Assembly: GCF_012273895.1 (NCBI RefSeq)
Contig: NC_052124.1
Coordinates: 1,302,001 to 1,366,000, forward strand
From: Zerene cesonia
Lineage: Eukaryota > Arthropoda > Insecta > Lepidoptera > Pieridae
Direction of reading: 5' to 3'
DNA: 64,000 nt
Positions 23,138 through 36,000 of the stretch are shown here, piece by piece. The position numbers were made by a program, and so were the translations under genes. The stretch's first letter is position 1, and each line of letters starts with the position of its first letter. The notes under the pieces were generated by a model that ran no database searches, was not told the origin of the DNA, and was given only the letters and a program-made list of their open reading frames with translations.

Positions 23138-26100
23138 ATGGGTGTAAAATTCCTTTTAGTAGCATTATTTGTGAATATAAATTTGGTGTGGTGTGGAAAA
23201 CATGATATCTATAAAGGGTAACAAATTTTACGTCATCGTCATCTCATACATACAAATAAAAAGATTTAACTCCTTCCGAAATGATTTGTACGTATTACAT
23301 AAAATTGATCTGCTTCTATTATCGGTTTCAGTTGCTCCGTACATGGCGTGGTTATTAGTAACTATGAAGAGCTTAACATTCTCCAAGAATTAGAACTGGA
23401 ATTGAATCTAGATGTGTGGCAACGTGGTCTGCCGGGCGTACGTGATGCGGTCGTCATGGTTACCCCAGAGAATCGGCGGGAGTTCTTTAGTGAATTGGAA
23501 AGCCATAGTATTCAATATTATGTTCAGTTAGAAGACGTAGTTCAGTGAGTATTTAAGGATGAAATATTGTTTAAAACAATGAGTATTATATAATTTATAA
23601 AATAGTACTTGCGTCTTTTAAATAAAAGAGATTTATAAGTCTTTGCGTTTTGCAACCAAAGAGGTCGAATGAAAAAAAAGTTGTTTTTGTTACTGACTGA
23701 ATGGACTAGCGGTGCGCCGGCTGCATTGTTAAAAAAAGGTAAGCGCCTTCTTATTCTAGAACGGATTTAAAAATATCATTCGATTGCTTTTTTTTTCTCT
23801 TGTTATTATCGTGATAAGAAAAAAGTCTATTCGAGTCAAAGTTGGCAAGTATGAAATAAATTTACACAACCCATTCAGTTTATTTTAGAAAGCTTATACT
23901 ACGCCTGGTTTTGCTGATATCAGCATAAGAATATAGACAAATATTTTGTCTTTAAACCATTATACATATACACTAATTTTAAACAGAAACAGTATGGCGT
24001 TCAATTTCATTTCGATTCGTTAACAATCGAAATATGTATCTGCTATAAATTTACCGATTTTCAATACACCTGGAATATTACTTTCACATCACTTTATTAT
24101 CTGAGCAATTCATACTCCAACGATAAAATGGTTCACATAATTGATACAAAGAATCATTTGTTGCAGAGCGCTCGAAAATCATGAAGCCGACGTGATCAAT
24201 TACAAAATAAGAAGACGCAATGGCGCGATGCCATTTAATGACTACCCTCGTTACGCTGAGGTAAAATGCTACTGTTGAACTGTTGAAAAATGTTTTAAGT
24301 GAAAAGGAAAGAATGGGAAAGAATAATGTTAACAATGTTATAGTTAGCAAGTAACATTGCGATAGTGTGCAATTTCTTGTTAGAGCAATTTACAAATATG
24401 TAAATCCATGTATTGCTTTTGAGGAGCAAAATTTATTTCTTAATCGGTTCACAATATACAAAAATGATAATAACACAATATTTTTCTGTACAAATGGCCA
24501 AATTCCCAAATAAGATAAAATGACAATAATTTTTTGTCAATTACAAAATCAAACAACCAAACGATTGAACACCCGCGGAGTTAGGTATCAAGTAACAAAA
24601 CAGAAAAAAACAATCGTATTAAGAACTACCTTCGTTTTTGGGAACCTCGATTAAAAATACACACGAACCTAGAACCTTCTACTTTTTTGGGAAATCGGTT
24701 AAAAGTGTTTAATAGATAGTCAACTAACTGACAGATTTTATTAGGAGAAACTTATTAATGTTTTATATAACTACATAATGTTAAATTTATATCAGTGTTT
24801 ATTGCTTCATTATTATACTAAATATTTAATTGAAAAAGCGGTTGAAAATCTCCAAAAGTATTAGATAAGATCTTAATTAACAAAATGCATTCTTATCCAA
24901 AGGACTGGTTTCACTATTACCATTCTAAAGCTATCTATTTAATTAAATTTCATTAAGATCGTATCACTAGTCAAAGAGAAAAGTCGCGACTTACTTGTGC
25001 ATAAATCACATCTGCAGTTTATATTTTAAGTTTATTAGACAACATATTTTGTTTTCAACCGACTTCGTAAAAATGAGGAGATTCTCAATTTGATTGTATT
25101 TTTTGGTGATGTAACAAGCAGAACTTTCAACTGATTGAACCGATTTTGATGATTCTTTTTTATTTGAAAGCAGGTGCTTTCTGTTTGGTCTAGTTTTGAA
25201 AATGTCTACTTATTTTACTTTATTACATTAGGTTAGAATTACATAGATTAGGGCAACATTTATTGCGATTTTCTTAAAATAACAATAACTATTTCAGCGT
25301 GAATTTTGAATGAAATTTGGTAGTAATGTTGGTAGTAATGCATACATATTTTTTGAAAAAAAAAATGGGTTAAAAATTGAGGGATTTTATTCATATCACA
25401 ACAATTAAAAGCAAGATAACTTCTTTTAAATACATTTCAGGTTGACGCCTACATGGAGAGAATAGCACGGGAACATTCAAATATTGTGACCATAGTGACA
25501 GCTGGTAACAGTTTTGAAGGGAGGCCCATTAAATACTTGAGGGTAATTTTGTTTTAAAGCGATACTTTTGCTTTTACTAGCAAATGAGTTGCTAAAATAC
25601 CAATAAATATACTTAAATGGATTAAATGTACACACGCTCTGTAGATACAACAAATTTGTCTCATTTATGTCAAACAAGATTTACGTAATTAAATTTATTA
25701 ATCCTGGCGATCCTTATCAGTGTAATGAGATGAAGAAGTTAAACTCGTGAAACTATTGTACTGTCACCCATCGTAACAAAGTTTTAATTAAATCAGTCCA
25801 TAAAAAGTGGCTCAAAACCGAGTACCGTAATGATGTAATGTAGAAATGTCTCTTTGACATAGAAATGTATCAAATAAAGGATTAGTGCAAATAAATATGC
25901 AATTTGTCCCACTCTTTCATGGAAATTTCGAGATGCAGCACTAATAGGGTATTGTATTTGTATGTATCCATTCATAACCTATCTACATGGCAAATTTCAA
26001 CCAAGTCTCCTTAGCACAAAATGATTTTTCCTGAATCGCCACAAGGTCCTTTAACTGCAGATACCATATTATCCATTCATTACGCCACACCAAAAACCAG

Positions 26101-29100
26101 AATAGTCAATCAGGGTAAACGGGGGTAATTGAAAACAATGCTCAATAAACGTTAAATCATCTTAAAAAAACTTTAATTTTTCTAATGACAATATTTTTTT
26201 TATATCATATAGTCAAATTTTTATCTCGATATTCTTACGGGATACGGACTTACGCGGGTGAAACCGCGGGGCGTAACTAGTAGGCTATATATGCAAAACG
26301 GGCGAAGCCGGGAACTGCTTGTCTGATATATAGATCTATGAATCCATTCCAGATATCAACAACTAACTTCAGAGATACAAGCAAGCCCATATACTTCATG
26401 GATGCGGCGTTACACGCGAGGGAGTGGGTCACTACACCAGTCACTCTGTACTCCATACACCGGCTTGTGGAAGATCTGAGCTCGGAGGAGAGGGATCTAT
26501 TGGAGGATGTTGATTGGATTATCCTGCCAATCGCTAACCCGGATGGATATGAGTATTCACATACTAATGTGAGTTATGAATCTAACGACATTACATTATC
26601 ATACATGTAGTAATATTTTTGGCATAAAATCAGAGTTATTACACTAAATGGTAGGCCTAATTAAGGCAGATTATATTATGTTTTTATTTGAATGTCTACT
26701 TATTCAATTTCTATTGTTTTTTTTTGTATGTGTTCCATAATATAATATCTTTCGTGTTTTCTTTTACAAAAAAGTAGTACCAATGTTGATACTTATGGGC
26801 TGTCGGATTTTTAATAAAAAATAACAATTATTAATGATGAATGATTGAACACATTTGACCTATAATAGATTAATTATAATTTTACTCAAGTCCAAGTTTT
26901 CCAATTTCAATTATAATATAATAGATAAACTCTGAATTAATAACGCGATTTAAAAAGCGAAGTCCTGTGTCCCCTGGGGTGCCCCCTACTGGGGTATTGG
27001 GCAGATGATATACATCTGTTTCACTGATCGATTTTCTCTATGGACAAGTAGGTGATCAGCCTTCTGTGTCCTGCCAGACCGAGACATTTTTTCTTCTGCG
27101 TCCCCACCGGGATTCGAACCCAGGGCCCCTCGGTTCTACACTCACGCGTTAATCACTGTAACAAGGAGGCGGTCAATAACGTAATTTACGTTTCAAAATT
27201 TAAAATATTTATTTACCGTTTTACAGTTCAGTACAACAGTATCCTACGTGTATATGTGTGTGCAATTACATGTTTATATGTGCATATTATGTGTGTGTGT
27301 GATTGTGTTTGTAGTCACACTAATATTATAGGTGTAAAAGTTTGTTTCTTTGGATGTGTGCCAATCGATTTGATTTGATTATGTCAATCGCGCTGAAACC
27401 ACTGAACGGATTTTATATACAGGCAGAGTATGAGCTGAATTGAGTGATACTTTTTATCACGATTAAAGGCTCCCTTGGAATAAAACAGGAGTCTTGATAT
27501 CCGGGCGGAGCCGGGACGAGCGTCTAGTAATAAATAAATCAACCGATCACTTATAAATATTATTATTGACACAGGAGCGCCTCTGGCGCCGCACGCGCTC
27601 GTACCGTCCCGAGCTCAACGCCACATGCTACGGTGTGGACGCCAATCGGAACTTCGACGTGAACTTCAACACCGTAGGCGTGTCCCCAGACCCCTGTGCA
27701 AACACATACCCCGGCCCACACGCCTTCTCCGAGCCAGAGACGCAGATCATTCGAGACATCCTTCTAGAACATTCTGGAAGGATCCAGATATATATGAACA
27801 TTCACAGCTATGGGAATTACGTTTTGTACGGGTATGGTAACGCGTCGCTGCCTGATAATGCATTGGAGTTGCACTATGTTGGAGCTGCTATGGGCGCGGC
27901 GATTGATGCGAAGAAGTTGCCTCAAGCCTTGTATTATTCTGTGGGGAATAGTAATATGGTGTTGTACCAGTCGTCTGGCAGCGCGCAGGATTATGGGCAG
28001 GTGAGGATTTTGAAAATAATGAATAATAATTATGATGCTATTGTATTTTGGACAGTAGTGAACCGACTTCCAAAAAAGAAGGAGGTTGTAACGTACACGT
28101 TCAGTGATATTTTCGTTGATTGGGATTCGCTATGTTTTTTTGTTTCGAGAAAAATGTCGCAAGCCAATGATTTTGCCAAGCTACCAAAATACAAAGTACT
28201 ATATACCCAACTAGTAAGGAATCATGTGTCTGTTGCATTTATACAGTAACATTATAAAGATTTTTTTTGTATGTTTGTAACCTTTTCACAAAAACCGTTC
28301 GACCGATTTCAAAAATTCTTTCACCATTAGAAAGCTGCAATTTCACTGTGTGACATAGGCATATATACCACGGGTGAGCAGCTAGCTATTTGTTATTTAC
28401 ATATTAATATAATATATCTGAAACAGTAACTAGCGGTCTGCTCCGGGTTCGGTCGTGATACATATGTAGCAATCAAAATTACTTTTAAAGTAGACGGTGA
28501 AAGCACTTTTGAAATCGGTCCGGTTCCTGTGAGTAGCGCGATCATACAAAGAAAGTTCCCATCTGTATATCTTAGATATAAAATTTCCGTGTCACCATTT
28601 TAGTTACCAAACTCCTCCAAAACTGCTGGACCGATTCTTATGAAATTTTGTGTGTGTCTGAGAATTGGCCAACATCTATTTTTCATACCCTTAAATGATA
28701 AGAGTAAGGCAGAACAGCGTTTGCCGGGTCAGCTAGGTTTTAATATAAATATTCTCAAAATTTTTCACACTACATAGGTAACTAAGTATATTTTATTCCA
28801 CTTTTATTTTTAATGATTAAAATACGATAAGGTCAGATAGTTGAGAGTAATATCAGTAGCTTGTGCCATGATAACATTTTTAATATAAACGTGTTTAAAT
28901 ATTATTGTATATATGTACACGCCAATAAAACGATTATATTACTCGATTATTATCGTAGTCGATGTCTGTGGAATTATCATGAAGCCACTAATTGTTACAA
29001 CTAAAATAAGTGATAATATAATGTACGACCATATATTTCATTATCACGTAATTTTATTATCAGTCAATATATGTTCCCACTGCTGGGACACAGGCCTCAT

Positions 29101-30213
29101 ATGAGGGTTCGGGCCATAATCCACCACGCTGGCCAAGTGCGGGTTGGCAGATGTTACATGTCGTCGAACTTTTGATTGTTGAACATGCCGGTTTCCTCAC
29201 GATGTTTTCCTTCACCGTTTGAGCAGTGGTGATGTTACACATGCGCAGATAAATTGAAAATTCAATTCATTTCCTGCACACTCGCCCTGTCTCGAACCAC
29301 TTATCGATATTAAGTCTGAGGTCCTAATCACTGAGCCACCACTGCTTATAAATTTATCACAATTACATTCAGGATAAATCGTTGAAATGAATAATACGGG
29401 AGACGATTTCTTTATGTTGTTTATTTATACATACATTTATTATTGTACAGCTTATGTTGCTTATGTTATGCTAATTAGACAAGCGATAAACACATTTCAC
29501 ACATAAATACGTAAATTTTATTGTTTAATTAAATTACTTTCCATACTGACGTTATCGCTATCCTACTAATATTATAAATGCAAAAGTTTCTAAGGATGTG
29601 TGTGTGTGTTTGTTGCTCTTTCACGCAAAACTACTGAACCGTTTGCAATTAAATTTGGTACGTAGATAGCTGAAAAACTGGAAAAACATATAGGTAACTT
29701 TTTATCCCGATATTCTTACGAGATACGGACTTACGCGGGTGAAACCGCGGGGCGCAGATAGTTATTTCACATGGGGGAAAGAGACCTGGGATCAAAAGGT
29801 AGTTAATTAGGTGTATAACTCGCTAAACATGTATCTCTCAACGGTAAAATTATTTCAAATCGTGAGTTTAATAAGGAATGTTTAACAAACAAAAATGAAA
29901 TCTTTCCTTTTTTGTCATGAGTTTAAATAAATGGAGGTAAATATTAATTTATATATGACAAACACAGCAACTCTAAATGAATAAATAAATGTTTATTCAA
30001 TACATATACTAGGTCTAATTGAAATTTAATGTTTTATGATATGTTATTTATTTTCAGCTATTCGTACCCTTTTCCTACACTCTGGAGTTACCCGGCTATG
30101 CCTATTGGTTCCAAGTACCACCAGATTACATTGATCAAATCAACACGGAAACCTGGGCCGGGATTGTAGAAACGGCGCGTTTGTCCAAACTGTTCTATAG
30201 AGCTTCATTGTAA
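23138..30213 (+). CDS. CP1: secreted zinc carboxypeptidase (M14A), 7 exons, complete
   Basis: Exons 23138-23217, 23332-23544, 24167-24260, 25441-25542, 26353-26568, 27575-28000, 30058-30213; 1287 nt, 428 aa. It cuts single residues from peptide C-termini and is probably a digestive proenzyme. Residues 1-20 are a signal peptide (MGVKFLLVALFVNINLVWCG). About 21-115 are the activation propeptide (DVWQRGLPGVRDA), ending near the basic cluster KIRRRNG, a likely tryptic activation site. Catalytic residues in bovine CPA numbering: zinc ligands His69/Glu72 in HAREW (184/187) and His196 in MNIHSYG (312); Arg127 (243); Asn144/Arg145 in DANRNFD; Tyr248 (366); Glu270 in TLEL (387). Position 255 is Gln (373). 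Cys in NATCYG and PDPCAN likely form the usual disulphide. Introns are phase 2, 2, then 0. One residue is missing versus CP2/CP3 at the exon 6/7 join. Poly(A) signal at 30223. First and most diverged of the array. Confidence 0.93.
25057..25230 (+). repeat. Repeat of the ACCGACTTCGTAAAAATGAGGAG family, in CP1 intron 3
   Basis: ACCGACTTCGTAAAAATGAGG, then ATTGAACCGATTTTGATGAT and TATTTGAAAGCAGGTGC, in the same order as 21634 and 59938. Confidence 0.5.
26220..26280 (+). repeat. Helitron-like H1, 3' end only, in CP1 intron 4
   Basis: TTTATCTCGATATTCTTACGGG, hairpin CGCGGGTGAAACCGCG, and end GGGCGTAACTAG. The 5' part is lost. It lies about 70 bp before exon 5. Confidence 0.7.
26961..27173 (-). 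mobile_element. tRNA-derived SINE (family S2), in CP1 intron 5
   Basis: Reverse complement of the S2 SINE. Its tRNA-like head (CGGGATTCGAACCC = reversed B box, and AACAAGGAGGC at the end) lies on the right, and the body with CTGATCGATTTTCTCTATGG and GTCCTGCCAGACCGA lies to its left. Copies at 52161 and 59308. Confidence 0.75.
27315..27527 (+). mobile_element. Helitron-like element (CACTAATATTATAGG family), in CP1 intron 5
   Basis: TCACACTAATATTATAGGTG start, GGCTCCCTTGGAATAAAACA, hairpin CCGGGCGGAGCCGGG, and CGAGCGTCTAG end just 48 bp before exon 6. It matches 58066-58261. Confidence 0.75.
28062..28100 (+). repeat. Fragment of the ACCGACTTCCAAAAAAGAAGGAGG family
   Basis: A short match (ACCGACTTCCAAAAAAGAAG) just after CP1 exon 6. 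It keeps the frame open past the donor, which makes the exon look longer than it is. Confidence 0.45.
28249..28385 (+). repeat. Helitron-like element, short family, degraded, in CP1 intron 6
   Basis: ACATTATAAAGA start, then ATTCTTTCACCATTAGAAAGC and GTGACATAGGCATATATACC, ending CGGGTGAGCAGCTAG. It is related to 9857-10027, but one arm of the hairpin is lost. Confidence 0.6.
28570..28736 (+). mobile_element. Helitron-like element (TCTTAGATATAAAATT family), in CP1 intron 6
   Basis: TCTTAGATATAAAATTTCCG start, CATACCCTTAAATGATAAGA, and AACAGCGTTTGCCGGGTCAGCTAG end. It aligns with 35590-35770. Confidence 0.7.
29066..29345 (-). mobile_element. tRNA-derived SINE (S1), full length, in CP1 intron 6
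   Basis: Reversed S1: TATATGTTCCCACTGCTGGG on the left and CTGAGCCACCACTGC (reversed A box) on the right. The B box is degraded in CTGTCTCGAACCACTTATCG. Confidence 0.8.
29561..29761 (+). mobile_element. Helitron-like element H1, in CP1 intron 6
   Basis: TCCTACTAATATTATAAATG start, CTCTTTCACGCAAAACTACT, hairpin CGCGGGTGAAACCGCG, and GGGCGCAGATAG end (normal CTAG mutated). It ends about 300 bp before exon 7. Confidence 0.8.
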
Positions 30214-30247
30214 TTAGAAAGAAATAAATAAACAAATTGTACTCTGG

Positions 30248-30412
30248 GAGGCCTGTTTCCCTTTCGTTACCCTTCCCAGTACATTCCTTTATCCCTGTTT
30301 GCAACATACATCCACATATGCAAAGGCCTACTTATTCAAATGTTTTTGTGGCAGTGGGGATCCCTTACCATCAGGCGAACCACCAGCTCAGGTACCCGTT
30401 TTAACATAAAAG
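30248..30412 (+). repeat. Retroposon R1, degraded, 3' of CP1
   Basis: GGAGGCCTGTTTCCCTTTCG, GTACATTCCTTTATCCCTG and TACCATCAGGCGAACCACCA, ending ACATAAAA. It starts only about 20 bp past the CP1 poly(A) signal. Confidence 0.6.
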
Positions 30413-32667
30413 AATCTACAGGTACACGATAACAAACTACAGGTCTACCGTAAATGAATAAAGGCCAGGGCTGTGTGTTTAATTTTTCAAATACAGTTAG
30501 AATTGGGGTTGGTAACATATTGATTTATATTTTGTTTTCAGTAATTTTAAAAACTAGTTAGGTTTGTTTTTTAAACGGCAAATGGAAATTATTTTATTTT
30601 TACAGGTACTAAAAATACAATCCAAAGAATATAAAAATATGTAATTTAAGAAAGAATTGGTTTATTTCTATAATAATTCTATATAATTGTCTAGTGTTTT
30701 TTATGTATTTTCTAAATAAATTACAATAAAATGGAACACACAACGAAATTTTTCAATAAACTCTGAAGTTATTGAATGACATCCCAAGTTCAAACCAAGA
30801 CCCTACCATTCAATTAATAATTATTATTCTTCGATATCTTCTAATCTTCTGATCAGGGCGGGAGGAAATTGAAAAATTGTCACCGCACAAACAAATATTT
30901 GCGCTATCTATTAAAACTTCCGTGGTTATTTATGGCCTTAGGTTCTATTGAATTCTATTAAACTTTCTCAGCATACAAGATGTTCCATTCCTGTAACTTG
31001 TACAAGTTTGTCTGATAAATTGGCACGATCATCTGATTTAGAGGAATATTTGTGGAGGTACCGTTTTATTTCGTGACGTATTTTTCGGATTTCGCCAACA
31101 AATACGAGATGTTATTGGTAATTCTGTTTGTAAAGTTTATATTGACAAACGACATTATGTATTCTTATTAAAATAGCATTAGATCTTTCGTGAACCTGGG
31201 GATAACCGTGACGTCTGAAGGTCTGCTAACTCTTTACAGCTTTAGCGTCTATACAAATTCTTACAGTTTTATGATTGTTTAATAATACTGAAGAATTGGT
31301 TTTCTTTTCTGCTTGTCTGATTGTGCTTATCTCAGGTGCAACTGAGCAGATTTGGATGAAAATTGGTACATTGATCGTTTGAGACCTAAGTACGTACAAA
31401 CGATAATTCTTATCCTGGTAACAGCGACTATGCGGGTAAACCCCCGTGACTGTCAAAGCCACAGGCGGAAAGCTAATGAATAATATAACCCCTTCAAAAT
31501 ACTCAAGTAGAAGGGAGAGTTAATCTAGTTCAGGCGTGAAAATGTGTCGCACTTTTGTGTCGACATAAATAAGGCTGTGAATTAACCGCAATATATCTCA
31601 TGGGTTAGGCCTCGGGTACATTTCGTACATATTGGTTTTAGGGAAGCCAAAACTGTGAAACACTTTGTGCTCTTCATAGAACTGTCGTATTGTATTTTAA
31701 ATTTGAATAACTTGTTTTTATTTCTAAAGATAACATTTCTCACTGTTGGTTTCATCCATACCCAAGAAATTAAGATGATACAAACTATTCGACTCTTATT
31801 GTGTTATTTAAATTTATTTCACGAATCCTGCCACACGCATATTATAATCAAATTTTCTCCTAACTTTCTACTAACTGTTTTTAGCGTTTCAAAAACATTA
31901 AGTCTCTAATTTCAAAGCATAAAAAATGCCTGTAATTCATCTTCTGGACTATCTACCTACAGTCCTCTGTAGAAGAAAATAAAAGTTCATGGATTCGCTA
32001 TTTTTATTATCAACATGGTTAGTGAATAAGTTATATAAATTAGAGTATAATGAAACTATAGTACTTTATAGTGAAAAACTTCTATAGATAACTTCTAAAG
32101 ATATTTGATCGTACGTGTGTCACGCCCTTAGACAAATGTGTGTACGGGGTACCTCGATCGACTTACCGGTAATGTACTGCCAAATTAACTTTTGCCAATA
32201 CGAGTTGCTAAGCTGTATTGGGTGCCAGGTAACGCGGCTATGTTATGAGACTCATAAAAGCACACATTTCGTCGTTTATGGTTACGCAACGAAGCAAATA
32301 GGATTCTTTGTTTTTTTGTCTGCTATAACTTCTAAATTGTGATACGTAGATTTACACTTATTTAAAAAGCGAGAGATTTAACCGACTTTCCCAAAAACAT
32401 AGGTTTTCAATACGACAATACTACAATTTTTTGGGTTTTCAAACGGTTGGCGTGATTCGTTTTATATTTGACAAAACATTGCAATTTAATGAGGAATTGG
32501 ACTCAGATCTGTGGAGACAGATAATTAAATAATTATGACCAACCTCGTTTTATCTTAGCAGGACCGAGGGAATTTAAAACATATATACAGACTATTGAAC
32601 GCACAATATTTTGCCCTTTACCAATAAATAAGCTCTGGCAGAATTGCGATCTCACTATTAAAAGTGG

Positions 32668-32704
32668 AGAAAGAAAGAAAGAAATTTTTCTTTCTTTCTT
32701 TCTT
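32668..32704. repeat. Purine/pyrimidine palindromic microsatellite
   Basis: (GAAA)n immediately followed by (TTTC)n: GAGAAAGAAAGAAAGAAA then TTTTTCTTTCTTTCTTTCTT. It can form a hairpin. Confidence 0.85.
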
Positions 32705-33024
32705 ACTGTTTAATTCATATTTTAATTTTTTTAATGGAGTTTTTAGAGGCTATATGTAATAATATTGCATGATAAAGGTGACTGTTATTTTACGCGTTTT
32801 GTTATAATTACAAAATCCCCCACATTTCTTTACAACTAGAGCAATGAACAAAATGACGAAGCCATAAGTCAGACCATTGATTAGAATCTAGCATTGTAGT
32901 TATCAATATCAATATTTTTAATACAATTATCAATTTACAATCAACGAAAAATATAAATAATGTGAATTCGAGGATATAGTATTCATATAATATTGGATGA
33001 AATGAGTGTTGTAGATTAAACCAT

Positions 33025-33034
33025 GATAAGATAA
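33025..33034 (+). promoter_or_regulatory. Double GATA motif upstream of CP2
   Basis: GATAAGATAA, 58 bp before the CP2 start codon. A further reversed site (TTATC) lies near 33055. CP3 has the same doubled core. GATA factors drive many insect gut enzyme genes; function here is inferred. Confidence 0.45.
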
Positions 33035-33091
33035 ACTCGATAGGAATTTTGATATTATCATACAATATTTACTACAGCACCGTCAAAGAAT

Positions 33092-36000
33092 ATGGACTAT
33101 AAAGTATTTTTAACGGTTTTTGTATTAATTCACGCATGTGTCTGTAAGCATGAAGAGTATATTGGGTAAGTTTTTTTAAGTTATTTTTAAACTCGTGTGA
33201 AAAGAAGACTTTCTAATATATATTGTATATTATATAATTTACTATGAATTTAGTTTACTGCGTATCATATTTCGTGTAAGTGTATCCCTTTCAAAATTTA
33301 TGAAATTTTACCTCCTTCCCAAATGGTTGGTTCATCATAGAATAAAAATTGTTATCTACACAGTAATTGGTGGCATTGTACTATACGTATAATGGAATAA
33401 AAATGAAACTTCTATGGAATCGAATCCAATAAGTTTCGTTAGAAGGCCAGAAATCATCGGGTATCATTTTGCAAATGTGTGTTCCAAAGGGATCTATCTA
33501 TGATAGGTGCGTTTTTATATATAACTAGCTGCGTCCTGCGGTTTCACCCGCGTAAGTCCGTATCCCGTAGGAATATCGGGATATAAAGTTGCCTATATGT
33601 TATTTCAGTTACCCGCTATCTACGTATCAAATTTCATTGCAATCGGTTCATTAGTTTTTGCGTGAAAGAGCAACAAACAACAAACACATCCTTACAAACT
33701 TTCGCATTTATGTTATTAGTAGGATAATGATTTGCCATTTCAAATTGTTCAATCTTGTAAAGTTTTGTATTTGTTGATGATACCTCCTTAATTTAAAAGG
33801 CCTAAAAAAAACACAATAATACGGAGTAAATTCGTACAACCAATGTTACAGAGAGCTAATGTAATAATTATCTAAGTCCGTGAAATATTATGTCCTGTGC
33901 AATTCGCTCTATTTTTAAGGAATAGCACTAAGAATAGAATCAATGGGGCTCTTATATAGCTGTTACTGTAGGTAAACTGAACTCCGCTGCTGTTGCTGTT
34001 AGTTTTAAAATTAGGTGTCTAACAGACTCTTACACAGTTCAATTTGTTTCCTATAGTTGATAGTTGATAATAAATTTCAAAACGCTTGTACGGGTCAAAG
34101 TAACTTTGTCATAATAAAATTCCTTTTCATGTATAAAGCGCATTTTCCAGTTTTTTTAAACTATGTTTATTTATTTTACGAATATATTTACATTCATACA
34201 AATACGTACTTCTAAAATTCTGTTTTGCATATGAAATAAACAAAGACAAAAATATGAAATTTACGAAATATTTTCAGATCAACGGTGCACGGTGTGGTAT
34301 TGCGGAATGTAGATGACATTGGACTAATTCGAGAACTTGAAGGAGAACTAGATCTAGATGTATGGAGGGCTGGAATGCCTGGGGTCAAAGATGCCCACAT
34401 CATGGTCAGGCCACAATATAAGGAGAAGTTTTTAGCGAGATTGGACGAAGCCGGTATTCAGCATTATGTACATAACAATGATGTAGTCAGGTAAGTTAAA
34501 CTTCTTAGTTGAATTTTAGCATGTGTGGTATTTTTTGTAATTTTTTAATTTTAATAAAAAAAAAGTAATGAAAAGTGATCAACATATACAAATTTGTTTC
34601 TTTTAATATAAATTAAAAGAAGGACTTTTCATAAGGCAGAAATCATGTTTTTTACCCGATATTACAGTGCTTCATAAAGAAGTAATGATATAAGAAAGTA
34701 ATTTTGAATTTTGCAAATACAGAATTAATAAAAAATAGACAATGAAGCACATATTTTTTAAAGAAATATAGATGTTTTAAATTGTAATTTAAACCGAGGT
34801 ATGGACACTTAACAATTAAAGCAACACCTCGCAAAATGCATTGGTTTAAGAGCAAAAATTATTATCAAAACTAGCTGACCCGGCGAACTTCGCAACGCCA
34901 TTGACCTTTTTTTTGAAACATTTATCCGTATTTTTTACCTTTTAAACCTTCCCTGGACTATTATGAATGCATCAAGGTCAAAATTATCAAAATCGTCCCG
35001 GCCATTCTCGAGTTTTAGCAAGACTAACGAACAGCAATTGATTTTTATATATAAGATAAAATTAATATAACATAAGAAATACACAAAGCATGTTCAAATG
35101 TTCTATAGTTAGTACTGGAATTCCAAAATAAAATGTTTTAAAGGAATATAAAGAAGGATCGCTCCAATGTAGTTACGTTCCCTTGAGAGAGCATGTTTGA
35201 AGAGCGTTGAAGGTCCGTTTTAATATTTATTCGAAGTCAAATATATTGAGTTTGTGTTCAGAATAATATAATGTGTTTGCACGAGGGTCTATTTTGGCTA
35301 GAATCAAAAGTAACCCTTATTTTTGTGTTGAATGATTAGATTCGAATGAGGTAAATTGCTTCTTCGTTAAGATCAAAGTTAAAGCTACTTTTAAGTTTAA
35401 TAGTATTACGTATTATTTCCTTTAATTTTAATACAAAACTAGCGGTCCTCCCCGGCTTTGCCCGTGGCACATATATAATCTATGGCCTTCCTCATAAATG
35501 GGCTGTCTATCAATGAAAGAATTTTTCAAATCGGACCTGTAGTTTCTAAGATTAGCGCGTTTAATCAAACAAATTCTTCAGCTTTATAATCTTATATATA
35601 AAATTCTCGTGTCACAATGTTAGTCTCTATACTCCTCCGAAACGGCTTGACCGATTCCTCTGAAATTTGGTAAGCATATTGTAGGTAGGTCTGAGAATCG
35701 GCTAACATCTATTTTTCATACCACTAAACGATAAGAGTAAGGCAGAACAGCGTTTGCCGGGTGCAGCTAGTATTAGTATAGATTTAGGTGGGTTAACTTA
35801 GCATTTCGTATGGCTCACAGTTTATTTAATATTTTAGAAGTGATGTGGGTGACACAAACATTTTTTAATTAATTTTGTACATGTAATTTAGAATGCTTCG
35901 GCACTAATTCGGTATGAGACACAGAGCTGCAGATAATAATGCATATTAAAATCAACAATGACATCTACTAAAAATTGTCGCCGAAATTCTCCAACAACCT

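Larger units (their letters stand above)
30214..33020. other. CP1-CP2 intergenic region
   Basis: About 2.8 kb between the genes. It holds an R1 fragment (30248-30412) and a purine/pyrimidine mirror (32668-32704). The rest is AT-rich, and I see neither exons nor a further carboxypeptidase fragment. Confidence 0.6.

Noticed and set aside
27052..27378. 108-codon + strand ORF
   Set aside because: It is the reverse-strand reading of an S2 SINE plus a GT-rich run; the CTGIRTQGPS string comes from the reversed B box.
28001..28249. Extension of CP1 exon 6 to a stop at 28249
   Set aside because: Frame continuity past the GTGAGG donor is accidental: it would lose catalytic Glu270, and exon 7 with TLEL follows at 30058 as in the paralogues.
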